From contig NZ_JAQIVI010000177.1 in NCBI RefSeq assembly GCF_028618695.1, forward strand, positions 1 through 22,154: DNA of 22,154 nt. Direction: 5' to 3'. This document shows positions 1 to 6,343 of the stretch, one piece after another. Position numbers and translations under genes: made by a program. Source of the DNA: Natrinema soli (lineage in GTDB: Archaea; Halobacteriota; Halobacteria; Halobacteriales; Natrialbaceae). How positions within the stretch are numbered: position 1 is the stretch's first letter; each line of letters begins with the position of its first letter. The notes beneath the pieces are model-generated. The model searched no databases and was not told where the DNA came from. It was given only the letters and a program-made list of their open reading frames with translations.

Positions 1-371
1 TGGTCGGCCTGCTCGTCGTTCGAGCGGTCACCAGAGAGAACGCGTGGGGGAAACTGACGATCAACGAGACGATCGTCGTCGCGCTCGCGCTGGGGGCCAC
101 GACGGTGCTGGTCGGCGGTCCCTTGCTCGCGGGCGCGGTGCTCATGCCGCTGCTGTTCGGCGTGATCGTCCGCCGGACCAGACGCGGGCCGGGCTGGAAG
201 CCGTCGTACGTCTACCTCCTCCCGGTTCTCGCGCCGCTCGCCGGGTTCGGCATTGCGGCGGTCGGCGTTGCGTCGCTTCCCGCCGATCTGGTCGCGTTCG
301 TGATCCTCCCGCTCGTCGGCGGACTGGGGCTCCCGCTGCGGGCGACCATCCGAAAACACTTCGGTCGGTAA
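1..371 (+). CDS. C-terminal part of a multi-pass membrane protein (start lies outside the window)
   Basis: The reading frame is open from position 3 and stops with TAA at 369-371, leaving 122 residues. I see two or three hydrophobic membrane segments: one around ETIVVALALGATTVLVGGPL and its continuation, one around YVYLLPVLAPLAGFGIAAVG, and one around LVAFVILPLVGGLGLPL. They are separated by a basic cytoplasmic-type loop (RRTRRGPGWK) and end in a basic tail (RKHFGR). No catalytic motif or recognisable family signature is visible, so no function is proposed. Other ORFs overlapping it in frames 2 and minus are arginine-rich shadows typical of high-GC DNA. The gene appears to end before the AT-rich, palindrome-containing gap that follows. 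Confidence 0.7.
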   Translation, partial: VGLLVVRAVTRENAWGKLTINETIVVALALGATTVLVGGPLLAGAVLMPLLFGVIVRRTRRGPGWKPSYVYLLPVLAPLAGFGIAAVGVASLPADLVAFVILPLVGGLGLPLRATIRKHFGR

Positions 372-476
372 CGCTCTGCAACGGGCCGGCGGTCGGACGT
401 CGATGGAACCACGTTCTCTTCCGAACGAGTGCTGTCGGTGTCGAGGACGACCGAATCGTCGGCCCGGTAACGGAGA

Positions 477-500
477 TATCTATTCGAATTCGAATAGATA
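477..500. repeat. Perfect 24-bp palindrome
   Basis: The left arm TATCTATTCGAA at 477-488 is exactly mirrored by TTCGAATAGATA at 489-500, with no spacer and no extension beyond 24 bp. It lies about 105 bp after the stop of the first gene and far upstream of the MFS gene. It could be a dimeric-regulator operator or a cruciform site. It is not followed by a T-run, so a terminator is less likely. Confidence 0.8.
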
Positions 501-604
501 ATCTATCTGTTCATACGCTATATTCACCAGAATGGAAATATGTGTATGGCTGCCGATTCCGCGGTTCATAGTACGTGCTAAGCGAGTCTGCTGACGCACC
601 TGGT

Positions 605-617
605 GCCGAAATTCGGC
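605..617. repeat. 13-bp palindrome GCCGAA-A-TTCGGC
   Basis: Two perfect 6-bp arms flank a single central base. Its centre (611) is 55 bp from the centre of the similarly built palindrome at 660-672, roughly five helical turns. A protein-binding role is possible but inferred only. Confidence 0.6.
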
Positions 618-659
618 CGCTTTAGGCGCTTATAGGCGAAGATAGCACATCTGTTCTGA

Positions 660-672
660 GTTCCCAGGGAAC
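660..672. repeat. 13-bp palindrome GTTCCC-A-GGGAAC
   Basis: Two perfect 6-bp arms flank a single central A, the same 6-1-6 architecture as the element at 605-617 but with a different sequence. It sits in AT-rich intergenic DNA. Confidence 0.6.
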
Positions 673-843
673 GTAGAATAGTAAGTGCTAATTACTGGCC
701 TCTTCCCGAAAATAAACTACATTCGTTCCCAATACTGCCCCTATATCGGATTTTTTCTACCGTTCAAACCTGTACTCAGATTGCGCGTACAATATTGGTG
801 ATGGGAACTGTATATGAAATTCACGCTTGTAGATACATATCAA

Positions 844-851
844 TATAAATA
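844..851 (+). promoter_or_regulatory. Upstream TATA box (TATAAATA)
   Basis: TATAAATA at 844-851 matches the archaeal TATA consensus and would set transcription starting near 872-878. That is just where the nested inverted repeat 872-920 begins. The surrounding 845-856 is itself a 12-bp AT palindrome, so the box could also be read on the minus strand. Confidence 0.45.
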
Positions 852-871
852 TTTATTGAGTCACGACGATT

Positions 872-920
872 GAATCTGGGAGGTATGGCTGCCTCCACAG
901 ACATACCGAGCCGCAGATTC
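872..920. repeat. Nested inverted repeat, possible structured leader RNA
   Basis: Outer arms GAATCTG (872-878) and CAGATTC (914-920) are perfect complements. Nested inside are GGTATG (882-887) and CATACC (902-907), also perfect. Together they give an interrupted stem of about 13 bp with a 14-nt loop and an internal bulge. It could be the 5' fold of a transcript started from the TATA box at 844-851, or a DNA operator about 40 bp upstream of the MFS promoter. Confidence 0.55.
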
Positions 921-956
921 CGCTCGAATAAAAGCCGGTCGGCCTCCCGAAAATAG

Positions 957-964
957 TATAAATA
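957..964 (+). promoter_or_regulatory. TATA box for the MFS transporter gene
   Basis: TATAAATA at 957-964 predicts transcription starting near 988 and a leader of about 50 nt before the ATG at 1037. A weaker T-rich box near 1000-1004 could give an almost leaderless transcript instead. No Shine-Dalgarno sequence is seen before the start. Confidence 0.5.
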
Positions 965-1036
965 TGATGCAACCGCGTAAACGCTGCTGGAAGACGTGCT
1001 TTTACCCTCCGGGGCGACGGCTAGACGAGTAGTGCT

Positions 1037-2326
1037 ATGGATGCGAACGACCGATCAATCGTCAAATTCGTAATGCTATCCCACGCGATGGTACATACCT
1101 ACGAGCTCTCTATCCCGATTCTGATGCTGCTGTGGGTCGGCGAGTTCTCGATATCGATCGGTTCCCTCGCCGTCGTCGTTTCCGTCGGCTACGCCATGTT
1201 CGGGTTAGGGGCCCTTCCGAGCGGTATCCTCGCCGATATCTACGGCTCGCGAACGCTGATCGTCTGCTGTCTCGTCGGGATGGCCACATCGTTTCTGCTT
1301 CTGAGCGTGGCACCGAGCCTTCCGATACTCGTTCTCGCACTGATCTGCTGGGGCGTCGCAGCGAGCATCTACCATCCGGCGGGACTCGCACTCGTTAGCA
1401 GAGGCGTCGTCGATCGCGGATCAGCGTTCGCCTATCACGGGATGGCGGGGAACGCCGGCATCGCACTCGGTCCGTTGGCGACTGCACTGCTCTTGCTCGT
1501 CGTCGACTGGCGGCTCGTCACTGCCCTGTTGGCGATTCCCGCTCTGCTCGTCGCGCTGTACGCGCTCTGGGCTCGATTCGACGAAACCGCGGGCACGAAG
1601 GACCGGCGGGCTGCCGCCGACTCGAGCGACGCGACCTCGGCATCGTCACTATCGGAACTGTGGACCGATTCGAAAGCCCTGTTCGCAACCGGTTTCAGCA
1701 TCGTCTTCGTCATCGTGATGCTCAATGGGCTGTTTTACCGCGGGTCGTTGACGCTGCTTCCCGAGATACTCACCACGATGCTCGAACCGGTCGTCGGCGA
1801 TCTGCAGGTCTTCGATCCAGATTCTCCGATGGCGGCGGAGTTCGAACCGTCCCGGTACGTCTATACGGGACTCCTGATGGTCGGCATCGGCGGGCAGTAC
1901 GTCGGCGGAGCCCTCACCGAGCGAATACCGACCGAACGAGGACTGATGGTCGCCTTCGGCTCGCTCGGGGCCACCGCACTCGTGTTCGTTCCCGCCGCGC
2001 GGGCGAATATCGTCCTGCTCGGCCTGGTGAGTGCGGTGCTCGGATTCTTGCTCTTTATGATCCAGCCGCTCTATCAGGCGACGATCGCACGGTACTCTCC
2101 GGCGAACGCTCGCGGTCTCTCCTACGGGTTCACTTACGTGGGGACGTTCGGAATCGGTGCACTCGGTGCCGCGATCACCGGACTCATCTACGACGGCTTC
2201 GGCGCGTTCGCGATGTTTGCGACGCTCGCCGGGTTCGCAGTGCTCGCGTCTGCTCTCAGCTATTCGCTGCTCGCCAGCGGGTATACCGGGGACCGTCAGG
2301 GCACGGCGGAGCCGGGAGACGATTAG
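1037..2326 (+). CDS. Major facilitator superfamily transporter
   Basis: This 429-residue protein has the length and hydrophobic pattern of a 12-TM MFS permease. Between TM2 and TM3 it carries the hallmark loop G63-ILAD-IYGSR72 (GxxxDxxGxR type). Residues 112-121 (YHPAGLALVS) and the following YHGMAGNAGIALGP segment recall the fosmidomycin-resistance/Fsr-like branch of MFS proteins. A charged linker (about 180-215) separates the two six-helix halves, and an acidic loop (EPVVGDLQVFDPDSP region) follows TM7. The substrate cannot be read from sequence. It is convergent with the threonine-synthase-like gene and near a sugar-acid cluster, so metabolite uptake or efflux is plausible. ATG at 1037 is the first start after the promoter. 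Confidence 0.9.
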   Translation: MDANDRSIVKFVMLSHAMVHTYELSIPILMLLWVGEFSISIGSLAVVVSVGYAMFGLGALPSGILADIYGSRTLIVCCLVGMATSFLLLSVAPSLPILVLALICWGVAASIYHPAGLALVSRGVVDRGSAFAYHGMAGNAGIALGPLATALLLLVVDWRLVTALLAIPALLVALYALWARFDETAGTKDRRAAADSSDATSASSLSELWTDSKALFATGFSIVFVIVMLNGLFYRGSLTLLPEILTTMLEPVVGDLQVFDPDSPMAAEFEPSRYVYTGLLMVGIGGQYVGGALTERIPTERGLMVAFGSLGATALVFVPAARANIVLLGLVSAVLGFLLFMIQPLYQATIARYSPANARGLSYGFTYVGTFGIGALGAAITGLIYDGFGAFAMFATLAGFAVLASALSYSLLASGYTGDRQGTAEPGDD

Positions 2327-2374
2327 ACCGGTCCCGCGCTGGAGCGGTGATCCCCCTTCTCGGCGTAACGCGTG

Positions 2375-2390
2375 CTCGAGGCGACTCGAG
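2375..2390. terminator. Short hairpin between convergent genes
   Basis: CTCGAG-GCGA-CTCGAG forms a 6-bp stem with a 4-nt loop in the 71-bp gap between the convergent MFS and PLP-enzyme genes. No T-run follows, so the terminator reading is weak. CTCGAG is also common in haloarchaeal DNA. Confidence 0.25.
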
Positions 2391-2397
2391 AACCGAG

Positions 2398-3576
2398 TCA
2401 GCCATCGACGACGGACGTCAGCGCTCCCGCGATGTCGTCGACGCCGATCGTTCGGCTCCGGACATCGGTGCCGTAGCGCTCCTTGTATCCCGACCCGGTC
2501 AGAATCGCGACGACGTCGTCACTCGCCTCGAGAGCGCCTCTTTGACACAGCTGGCGAACACCGGCGACTGCGACGGCGCTCGAGGGCTCGACGGAGAGTC
2601 CGGCTCTCGTTGCGATCCGATCCGTCGCGTCGCGGATCTCCTCGTCGGATACCGAGACGACCGCGCCGCCGGTGTCGCGAGCGGCCGTCAGCGCATGCGT
2701 ACCGCTCGGCGGCTCGCTGTTCGCGATCGACACGGCGATCGTCTCCGCCGGCGTCACCGGTGTTACTTCCGTGTCGCCGTTTCGGTCGGCGGTCGCGATC
2801 GGATCACATGCAGCCGCTTGACAGAGAAACAGCCGCGGGACCTCGTCGATCACGCCCGCTCGAGCGAGGTCACGGAGCGCCTTCCAGATCGCGCTCGCCT
2901 GCCCGCCGCTGCTTACCGGGAGGGAGATCGCGTCCGGCACCGCCGGTGCCAGTTGCTCGAGAATCTCGTAGGCGACCGTCTTCTGTCCGGCGACGCGGAG
3001 CGGCGTATCGGAGTTAACGAAGTTCACGCCGACGTCGAGCGAGAGCGTGTCCGAGTAGAGCCGTCCGTAGTCGCCGTCGACCCTGAAGACGTGGGGATCG
3101 TGACGAGCGATCAACTCGAGCCGCTCCGGCGGGGTGTCCGCCGGGACGAACACCGCACACTCGAGGCCGGCGCTCGCGGCGTACGCGCTCGTACTCAGCG
3201 CCATGTTTCCGTGGGAGACGGTGCCGACCCACTCCGCTCCGCTTTCGATCGTCCCCCTGATCCCGACCGCGCTCCCTCGGTCCTTGAAGCTCCCCGTCGG
3301 GCTCTGCCCCTCGTTTTTCAGGGAGAGACTGCAACCGGCGTAGTCGTCGAGGCGATTCGCGCGAAATAGCGGCGTCCCGCCCGGAGCGATTCCGGCCGAA
3401 TCGGAGACCGGGAGGGCGTCGGCGTACCGCCACATGTCGTCGACCGATCCGGCGTCTGGCCACTCGAATCCGTCCGGATCGACGTCGAACCAGAGCGGCT
3501 CGCCGCAGTCACAGCGTTTTCGCTCGGCGGCCGTATACGTCTCCCCACAATCGTAACATGAGACCGTTCGGTCCAT
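2398..3576 (-). CDS. Threonine synthase-like PLP-dependent enzyme with N-terminal zinc ribbon
   Basis: This is a fold-type II PLP enzyme of 392 residues. The N-terminus carries a zinc-ribbon-like CxxC...CxC (C7, C10, C22, C24), frequent in archaeal threonine synthases. The Schiff-base lysine is K98 in TGSFKDRG. S121-HGNMALS is the substrate/cofactor asparagine loop, and SSGG at 222-225 is the phosphate-binding loop of PLP. Threonine synthases convert O-phosphohomoserine to threonine, but haloarchaea often carry several homologues and this one lies beside sugar-acid genes. It could therefore be a paralogue acting on another hydroxyl- or phospho-amino acid. It has its own promoter 134 bp after the FAH gene, so it need not be in that operon. 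Confidence 0.85.
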   Translation of the reverse strand: MDRTVSCYDCGETYTAAERKRCDCGEPLWFDVDPDGFEWPDAGSVDDMWRYADALPVSDSAGIAPGGTPLFRANRLDDYAGCSLSLKNEGQSPTGSFKDRGSAVGIRGTIESGAEWVGTVSHGNMALSTSAYAASAGLECAVFVPADTPPERLELIARHDPHVFRVDGDYGRLYSDTLSLDVGVNFVNSDTPLRVAGQKTVAYEILEQLAPAVPDAISLPVSSGGQASAIWKALRDLARAGVIDEVPRLFLCQAAACDPIATADRNGDTEVTPVTPAETIAVSIANSEPPSGTHALTAARDTGGAVVSVSDEEIRDATDRIATRAGLSVEPSSAVAVAGVRQLCQRGALEASDDVVAILTGSGYKERYGTDVRSRTIGVDDIAGALTSVVDG

Positions 3577-3602
3577 TTGCCGTATCGGTCTCGCCGCGGC
3601 GG

Positions 3603-3607
3603 TAAAA
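3603..3607 (-). promoter_or_regulatory. TATA-like box for the threonine synthase-like gene
   Basis: Read on the minus strand this is GTTTTACC, centred about 29 nt before the ATG at 3576. That is the spacing of a leaderless haloarchaeal transcript and argues for a separate promoter rather than read-through from the SDR-cupin-FAH operon. Confidence 0.4.
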
Positions 3608-3710
3608 CGCTTTGTCAGCCGGAGGCCGGAATTCGAGTCGGACAGCGGACTGTCACGCCGTCACGACCGTCCGAACCCGTCCGCCGACGCCGACTGTCTC
3701 TCGTCAGCGG

Positions 3711-4532
3711 TCACCGGACGACCGGCGCGTCGACGGAGCCGATCGTCTCGACGGACGCGCGAACGTGATCGCCCGGGTCGATCGGCTCCGCGCCGGGCGT
3801 CCCCGTGCTGAAGAGATCGCCCGGCCGTAGCGTCATCACGTCGGCGTGGAACGAGACGATCTCCCGGGGCGGGAACAGCATGTTACTGACTTCGTTCTCG
3901 GCCGCGACCGTCTCGTTGACGATCGTCTGAACCGTCACGTCCTCGAGCGACGGCGGTTCCTCGGGCACGGCGACGGTCGGGCCGACGACGAGGAACGAGT
4001 CGAAACTCTTGGCTCGCGTCAGGAACCGCGGGTTCCGCTGGAGGATGTCCTCGGCGGTCATATCGATCACGGGGAGATAGCCCGCAATCACGTCGTCGAC
4101 CGAGCCCTCGTCGACGTCGCGACACTCTCGACCGATCAGCACGGCGAGTTCGGCTTCTGCCGTCACGCCGTCGCTCTGGTCGGTCGGTGGGAGCCGGATC
4201 GGTCCACCGGGCCCGGTGATGGCGGTTTGCGGTTTCAGGAAACTCGCCGGTTCGTCGGGCCGCTGCTCGTCCAGATCACCGGCGTGTTCGGCGTAGTTCA
4301 GTCCGATTCCCCAGAGCTTTCCGAACCGGGAAAGCGGCGGTCCGAACCGGACGTGCGCTCGATCGACCCGGTCGGCGGGCGCGTCATCGACGGCCGGAAG
4401 GGTTCCGCTCGCAGCGCGAGGGAGTGCGTCGTGGACGGTCTCGAGGTCCGGAGCGGCCGACGAGAGGGGGACGAACCCCTCGTTGTCACCGAGTAACGGT
4501 CGCCCGTCGGCCGTTCGTGCGAGGTACTTCAT
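3711..4532 (-). CDS. Fumarylacetoacetate hydrolase (FAH)-family hydrolase
   Basis: This 273-residue protein carries the FAH-superfamily landmarks: GLNYAEHA (77-84), ExE metal ligands E126 and E128 in AEAELAVLIGR, a third acidic ligand D157 (IDMTAED, in place of the common NDVTARD), K175-SFD, and the C-terminal LRPGDLFSTGTPG (235-247). Family members hydrolyse or decarboxylate diketo acids with a divalent metal. With an SDR and dehydratases nearby, a 2,4-diketo-3-deoxy-sugar-acid hydrolase giving pyruvate plus a 2-hydroxyacid is the attractive role, by analogy with the L-rhamnose diketo-hydrolase route. The start at 4532 (MKYLARTADG) is chosen because it overlaps the cupin stop as ATGA. The longer in-frame reading upstream is arginine-rich shadow of the cupin gene. 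Confidence 0.88.
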   Translation of the reverse strand: MKYLARTADGRPLLGDNEGFVPLSSAAPDLETVHDALPRAASGTLPAVDDAPADRVDRAHVRFGPPLSRFGKLWGIGLNYAEHAGDLDEQRPDEPASFLKPQTAITGPGGPIRLPPTDQSDGVTAEAELAVLIGRECRDVDEGSVDDVIAGYLPVIDMTAEDILQRNPRFLTRAKSFDSFLVVGPTVAVPEEPPSLEDVTVQTIVNETVAAENEVSNMLFPPREIVSFHADVMTLRPGDLFSTGTPGAEPIDPGDHVRASVETIGSVDAPVVR

Positions 4533-4876
4533 TCGTCCCTGTCGGTCCAGAAGTCGAACGATCGGCCGGGTGCGAAGACGTCCAGTCCGACCGCCAGTTC
4601 GTCGCCCGTGTTCTCCACGCGGTGGGGTTCGTCGGACTCGAGCAGGACGGAGTCGAACTTCTCGAGGGTCACTTCGTCGTCCTCGGTTGTGACCGTGAGT
4701 TCGCCCTCGAGACAGAGACAGACCTGCTCGTTCTCGTGGTCGTGCATCGGCGAGCTGTGTCCGGGCGGTTTCTCGAACCACTCGAAGGAGAACTGGTCGC
4801 TGCCGGCCATCGAGACGCGCCGCCAGCCGTCGTCGGGTTCGTACGTCTCCGCGTCGTCGAAGTCGACCGGCCTCAT
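4529..4876 (-). CDS. Small single-domain cupin, KdgF-like
   Basis: This 115-residue protein folds as one cupin barrel. Motif 1 is G-HSSPMHDHENEQ-x-LEG, with metal ligands H45, H47 and E51 by motif alignment. Motif 2 is DEPHRVENTG. The C-terminal DVFAPGRSFDFW resembles the DVFSPxRxDF ending of KdgF, a small cupin that linearises 4,5-unsaturated uronates in pectin and alginate breakdown. The likeness is by eye only; a generic sugar-binding or isomerase cupin is the alternative. It overlaps both neighbours by 4 nt (ATGA), so it is surely co-translated with the SDR and the FAH hydrolase. Confidence 0.85.
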   Translation of the reverse strand: MRPVDFDDAETYEPDDGWRRVSMAGSDQFSFEWFEKPPGHSSPMHDHENEQVCLCLEGELTVTTEDDEVTLEKFDSVLLESDEPHRVENTGDELAVGLDVFAPGRSFDFWTDRDE

Positions 4877-5658
4877 AGGGTCGCCCCCGTGGAGCCGCCG
4901 TCGATCAGCACGCTCTCGCCGTTGATATACCCCGACAGCGGCGAGGAGAGGAACGCGACGGTGTTCCCGAGTTCTATCGGATCGCCGATCCGATCGAGCG
5001 GGTTGCTCGCCCAGTCGTCGAGTCCCTCCTCGTATGAGTCGTAATCGCCGCGGTCGACCGCCTGTTCGACGAGGTTCTCGATGCGTTCGGTCTCGTGAGG
5101 CCCGGGGAGGACGGCGTTCGTCCGTACCTCGGGGGCGAACTCCTTCGAGAGGGTCTTCTCGAGACCGATGACGCTCATTCGAACCGAGTTCGACAGCACG
5201 AGGCTATCGATGGCTTCCTTGACGCTTCGAGAGGTGATGTTCACGATGGTGCCCTCGCCGTCGCGGAGGTGAGGTTCGGCCTCGCGTGCGAGCCGGACGA
5301 CGCTCATGACGAGCAGATCGTACGCCTGATACCAGTCCTCGTCGTCGGTGTCCAGAAACGGACCGGACGGGGGGCCGCCCGCGCTCGTCACGAGGTGGTC
5401 GATCCCGCCGAACTCGTCGACGGTGGTCTCGACCAGCGTCTGGATATCGTCTTCGTTCGTGAGGTCGCCCTGTCGGGCGACGACTCGTCCCGTGGCAACG
5501 TCCTCGATTTCGGCTTTCGCAGCGTCGAGTCGCTCCTCGTCGCGGCCGTTGATGACGACGTTTGCCCCCTCTCGAGCGAGGGCTTTCGCCGACGCTTTCC
5601 CGAGTCCGCTCGAGGACGCGGTTACGAGCGCGACGTTGTCCGTGAGTTGTAGATCCAT
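4873..5658 (-). CDS. Short-chain dehydrogenase/reductase with non-canonical active site
   Basis: This is a 261-residue Rossmann oxidoreductase and the first gene of the SDR-cupin-FAH operon. Visible SDR features are a cofactor loop TASSSGLGKA (13-22), GDLTNED (acidic adenine-pocket region), TSAGG (91-95, for NNAG), the catalytic Ser143 in NITSRS, PGPHETER after strand 6, and the ending INGESVLIDGGS. The YxxxK dyad expected 13 residues after Ser143 is replaced by S156-NSV-R160. Related SDRs with an SNxxR motif exist, so this may be a subfamily trait and not decay. Context suggests it oxidises a 2-keto-3-deoxy-aldonate or related uronate intermediate. The start at 5658 (MDLQLTDN) sits directly before the first beta strand; the 42-residue upstream extension is not SDR-like. 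Confidence 0.87.
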   Translation of the reverse strand: MDLQLTDNVALVTASSSGLGKASAKALAREGANVVINGRDEERLDAAKAEIEDVATGRVVARQGDLTNEDDIQTLVETTVDEFGGIDHLVTSAGGPPSGPFLDTDDEDWYQAYDLLVMSVVRLAREAEPHLRDGEGTIVNITSRSVKEAIDSLVLSNSVRMSVIGLEKTLSKEFAPEVRTNAVLPGPHETERIENLVEQAVDRGDYDSYEEGLDDWASNPLDRIGDPIELGNTVAFLSSPLSGYINGESVLIDGGSTGATL

Positions 5659-5685
5659 TCGTCCGTAATCCCCGACGAGAGAGGC

Positions 5686-5691
5686 AAAAAA
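5686..5691 (-). promoter_or_regulatory. TATA-like T-tract for the SDR-cupin-FAH operon
   Basis: On the minus strand a TTTTTT tract is centred 30 nt before the SDR ATG (5658), the distance of an archaeal TATA box for a leaderless transcript. A second AT-rich candidate (CAATTACC on the minus strand, near 5704-5711) lies further upstream. Confidence 0.35.
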
Positions 5692-5971
5692 CTTGGCGTT
5701 GCGGTAATTGATACCACACACCGATCGCGATGTTTCGCTCGCCGGTTCGTGCCGTTCGCTCTCGCTGGAAGCGACTCGCTCCATATCGCGGAATTAGCGA
5801 CTTCCTCTCGGGCGAACGATGTCTATAAATCGGTCTAATAGGCTTGATATGGCAGGAATTCCGATCGTTTCCCAGAACTGTCGGTCGTATTATCTCGACT
5901 CGCCAGCGGAGCTTTACACACATATAATCGTAAGCACCGGCTGTTCAACCGTGCGACTGGAGCACATGCCT

Positions 5972-5986
5972 TTCCACAGTGCGGAA
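5972..5986. promoter_or_regulatory. Candidate IclR operator, copy 1
   Basis: TTCCACA-GT-GCGGAA is a 15-bp near-palindrome. It matches the element at 6299-6313 at 13 of 15 positions, differing only in the two central bases. It lies in the divergent region upstream of both the IclR gene and the SDR operon. Confidence 0.5.
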
Positions 5987-6051
5987 TCGTCTCGGTCGCA
6001 GTCACTAGAGTAGCCGCTCAACGTCGATGCACACCTGATCGCGTGACGGAA

Positions 6052-6164
6052 GCGCGGTTCGGAGTGACGCGCGGTTCAGAGCGAACAGAGTGAGCGAGAA
6101 CCGCGGAAATGCGAACGGTGAGCGAAGCGAGCCGTGAGCGAACAGAGTGAGCCAGAACCACGGA
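6052..6164. repeat. Imperfect 29-bp direct repeats with hairpin potential
   Basis: A 29-bp unit beginning GAGCGAACAGAGTGAGC occurs at 6079-6107 and again at 6136-6164 with two mismatches, 57 bp apart. A shorter direct repeat, GCGCGGTTC, occurs at 6052-6060 and 6069-6077. GCGGTTC (6071-6077) pairs with GAACCGC (6098-6104), giving a 7-bp stem around the first unit. Similar GCGAACxxAGTGAGC-like repeats are common between haloarchaeal genes. Confidence 0.65.
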
Positions 6165-6298
6165 TAATATGATCAGCGTGTAAGTAATTTCAGTGGCTAT
6201 TGCGAGCTGAATATCGACGGAGCGTTATCGATCGCGTTCGAGGCGTTCCCTGGCCGAATGGATTCAGACGCGCGACGGTTTCGTTCTACCCGTACGAG

Positions 6299-6313
6299 TT
6301 CCACATAGCGGAA
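6299..6313. promoter_or_regulatory. Candidate IclR operator, copy 2, abutting the IclR TATA box
   Basis: TTCCACA-TA-GCGGAA ends one base before the TATA box TTTTAAA (6315-6321) and so covers the BRE position. With the flanking bases it reads GTTCC-N7-GGAAC. Binding here would compete with TFB/TBP, which fits negative autoregulation. Confidence 0.55.
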
Positions 6314-6314
6314 C

Positions 6315-6321
6315 TTTTAAA
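6315..6321 (+). promoter_or_regulatory. TATA box of the IclR regulator gene
   Basis: TTTTAAA is centred 26 nt before the ATG at 6344, predicting a leaderless transcript. This supports 6344 as the start over the in-frame start at 6200. Confidence 0.6.
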
Positions 6322-6343
6322 CTGTGGACAACGATGTAATCGT

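Larger units (their letters stand above)
372..1036. other. AT-rich intergenic region with several palindromes and two strong TATA boxes
   Basis: This 665-bp stretch is markedly more AT-rich than the flanking genes and has no credible ORF. It contains a 24-bp perfect palindrome (477-500), two 13-bp palindromes (605-617 and 660-672), an AT-only palindrome with TATA character (845-856), a nested inverted repeat (872-920) and a good TATA box for the MFS gene (957-964). The density of symmetric elements suggests a regulatory region or the remains of a mobile element; the sequence alone does not decide between them. Confidence 0.6.
5659..6343. other. Divergent regulatory region between the SDR operon and the IclR gene
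   Basis: This 685-bp gap has no convincing gene. The 64-codon ORF at 5819-6013 has unusual composition and no family likeness. It holds promoter elements for both sides, two copies of a 15-bp palindrome (5972-5986 and 6299-6313), and a block of imperfect 29-bp direct repeats with inverted-repeat character (6052-6164). The part around 5815-5945 is AT-rich. Confidence 0.6.

Noticed and set aside
1660..3369. Very long (569-codon) plus-strand ORF and a 286-codon companion (2157-3017)
   Set aside because: Arginine-rich, low-complexity translation overlapping the MFS gene and the antisense of the PLP enzyme, both of which have clear motifs. It is a high-GC shadow frame.
5819..6013. 64-codon ORF in the IclR-SDR gap
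   Set aside because: No recognisable protein features, and it spans a candidate operator; more likely regulatory DNA.
6079..6164. 29-bp repeats as a CRISPR array
   Set aside because: Only two imperfect copies with a spacer-like gap, no leader and no cas genes.
6200..6343. N-terminal extension of the IclR protein from ATG 6200
   Set aside because: It covers a probable operator and TATA box, and its translation (Arg/Tyr/Phe-rich) is unlike IclR N-termini.
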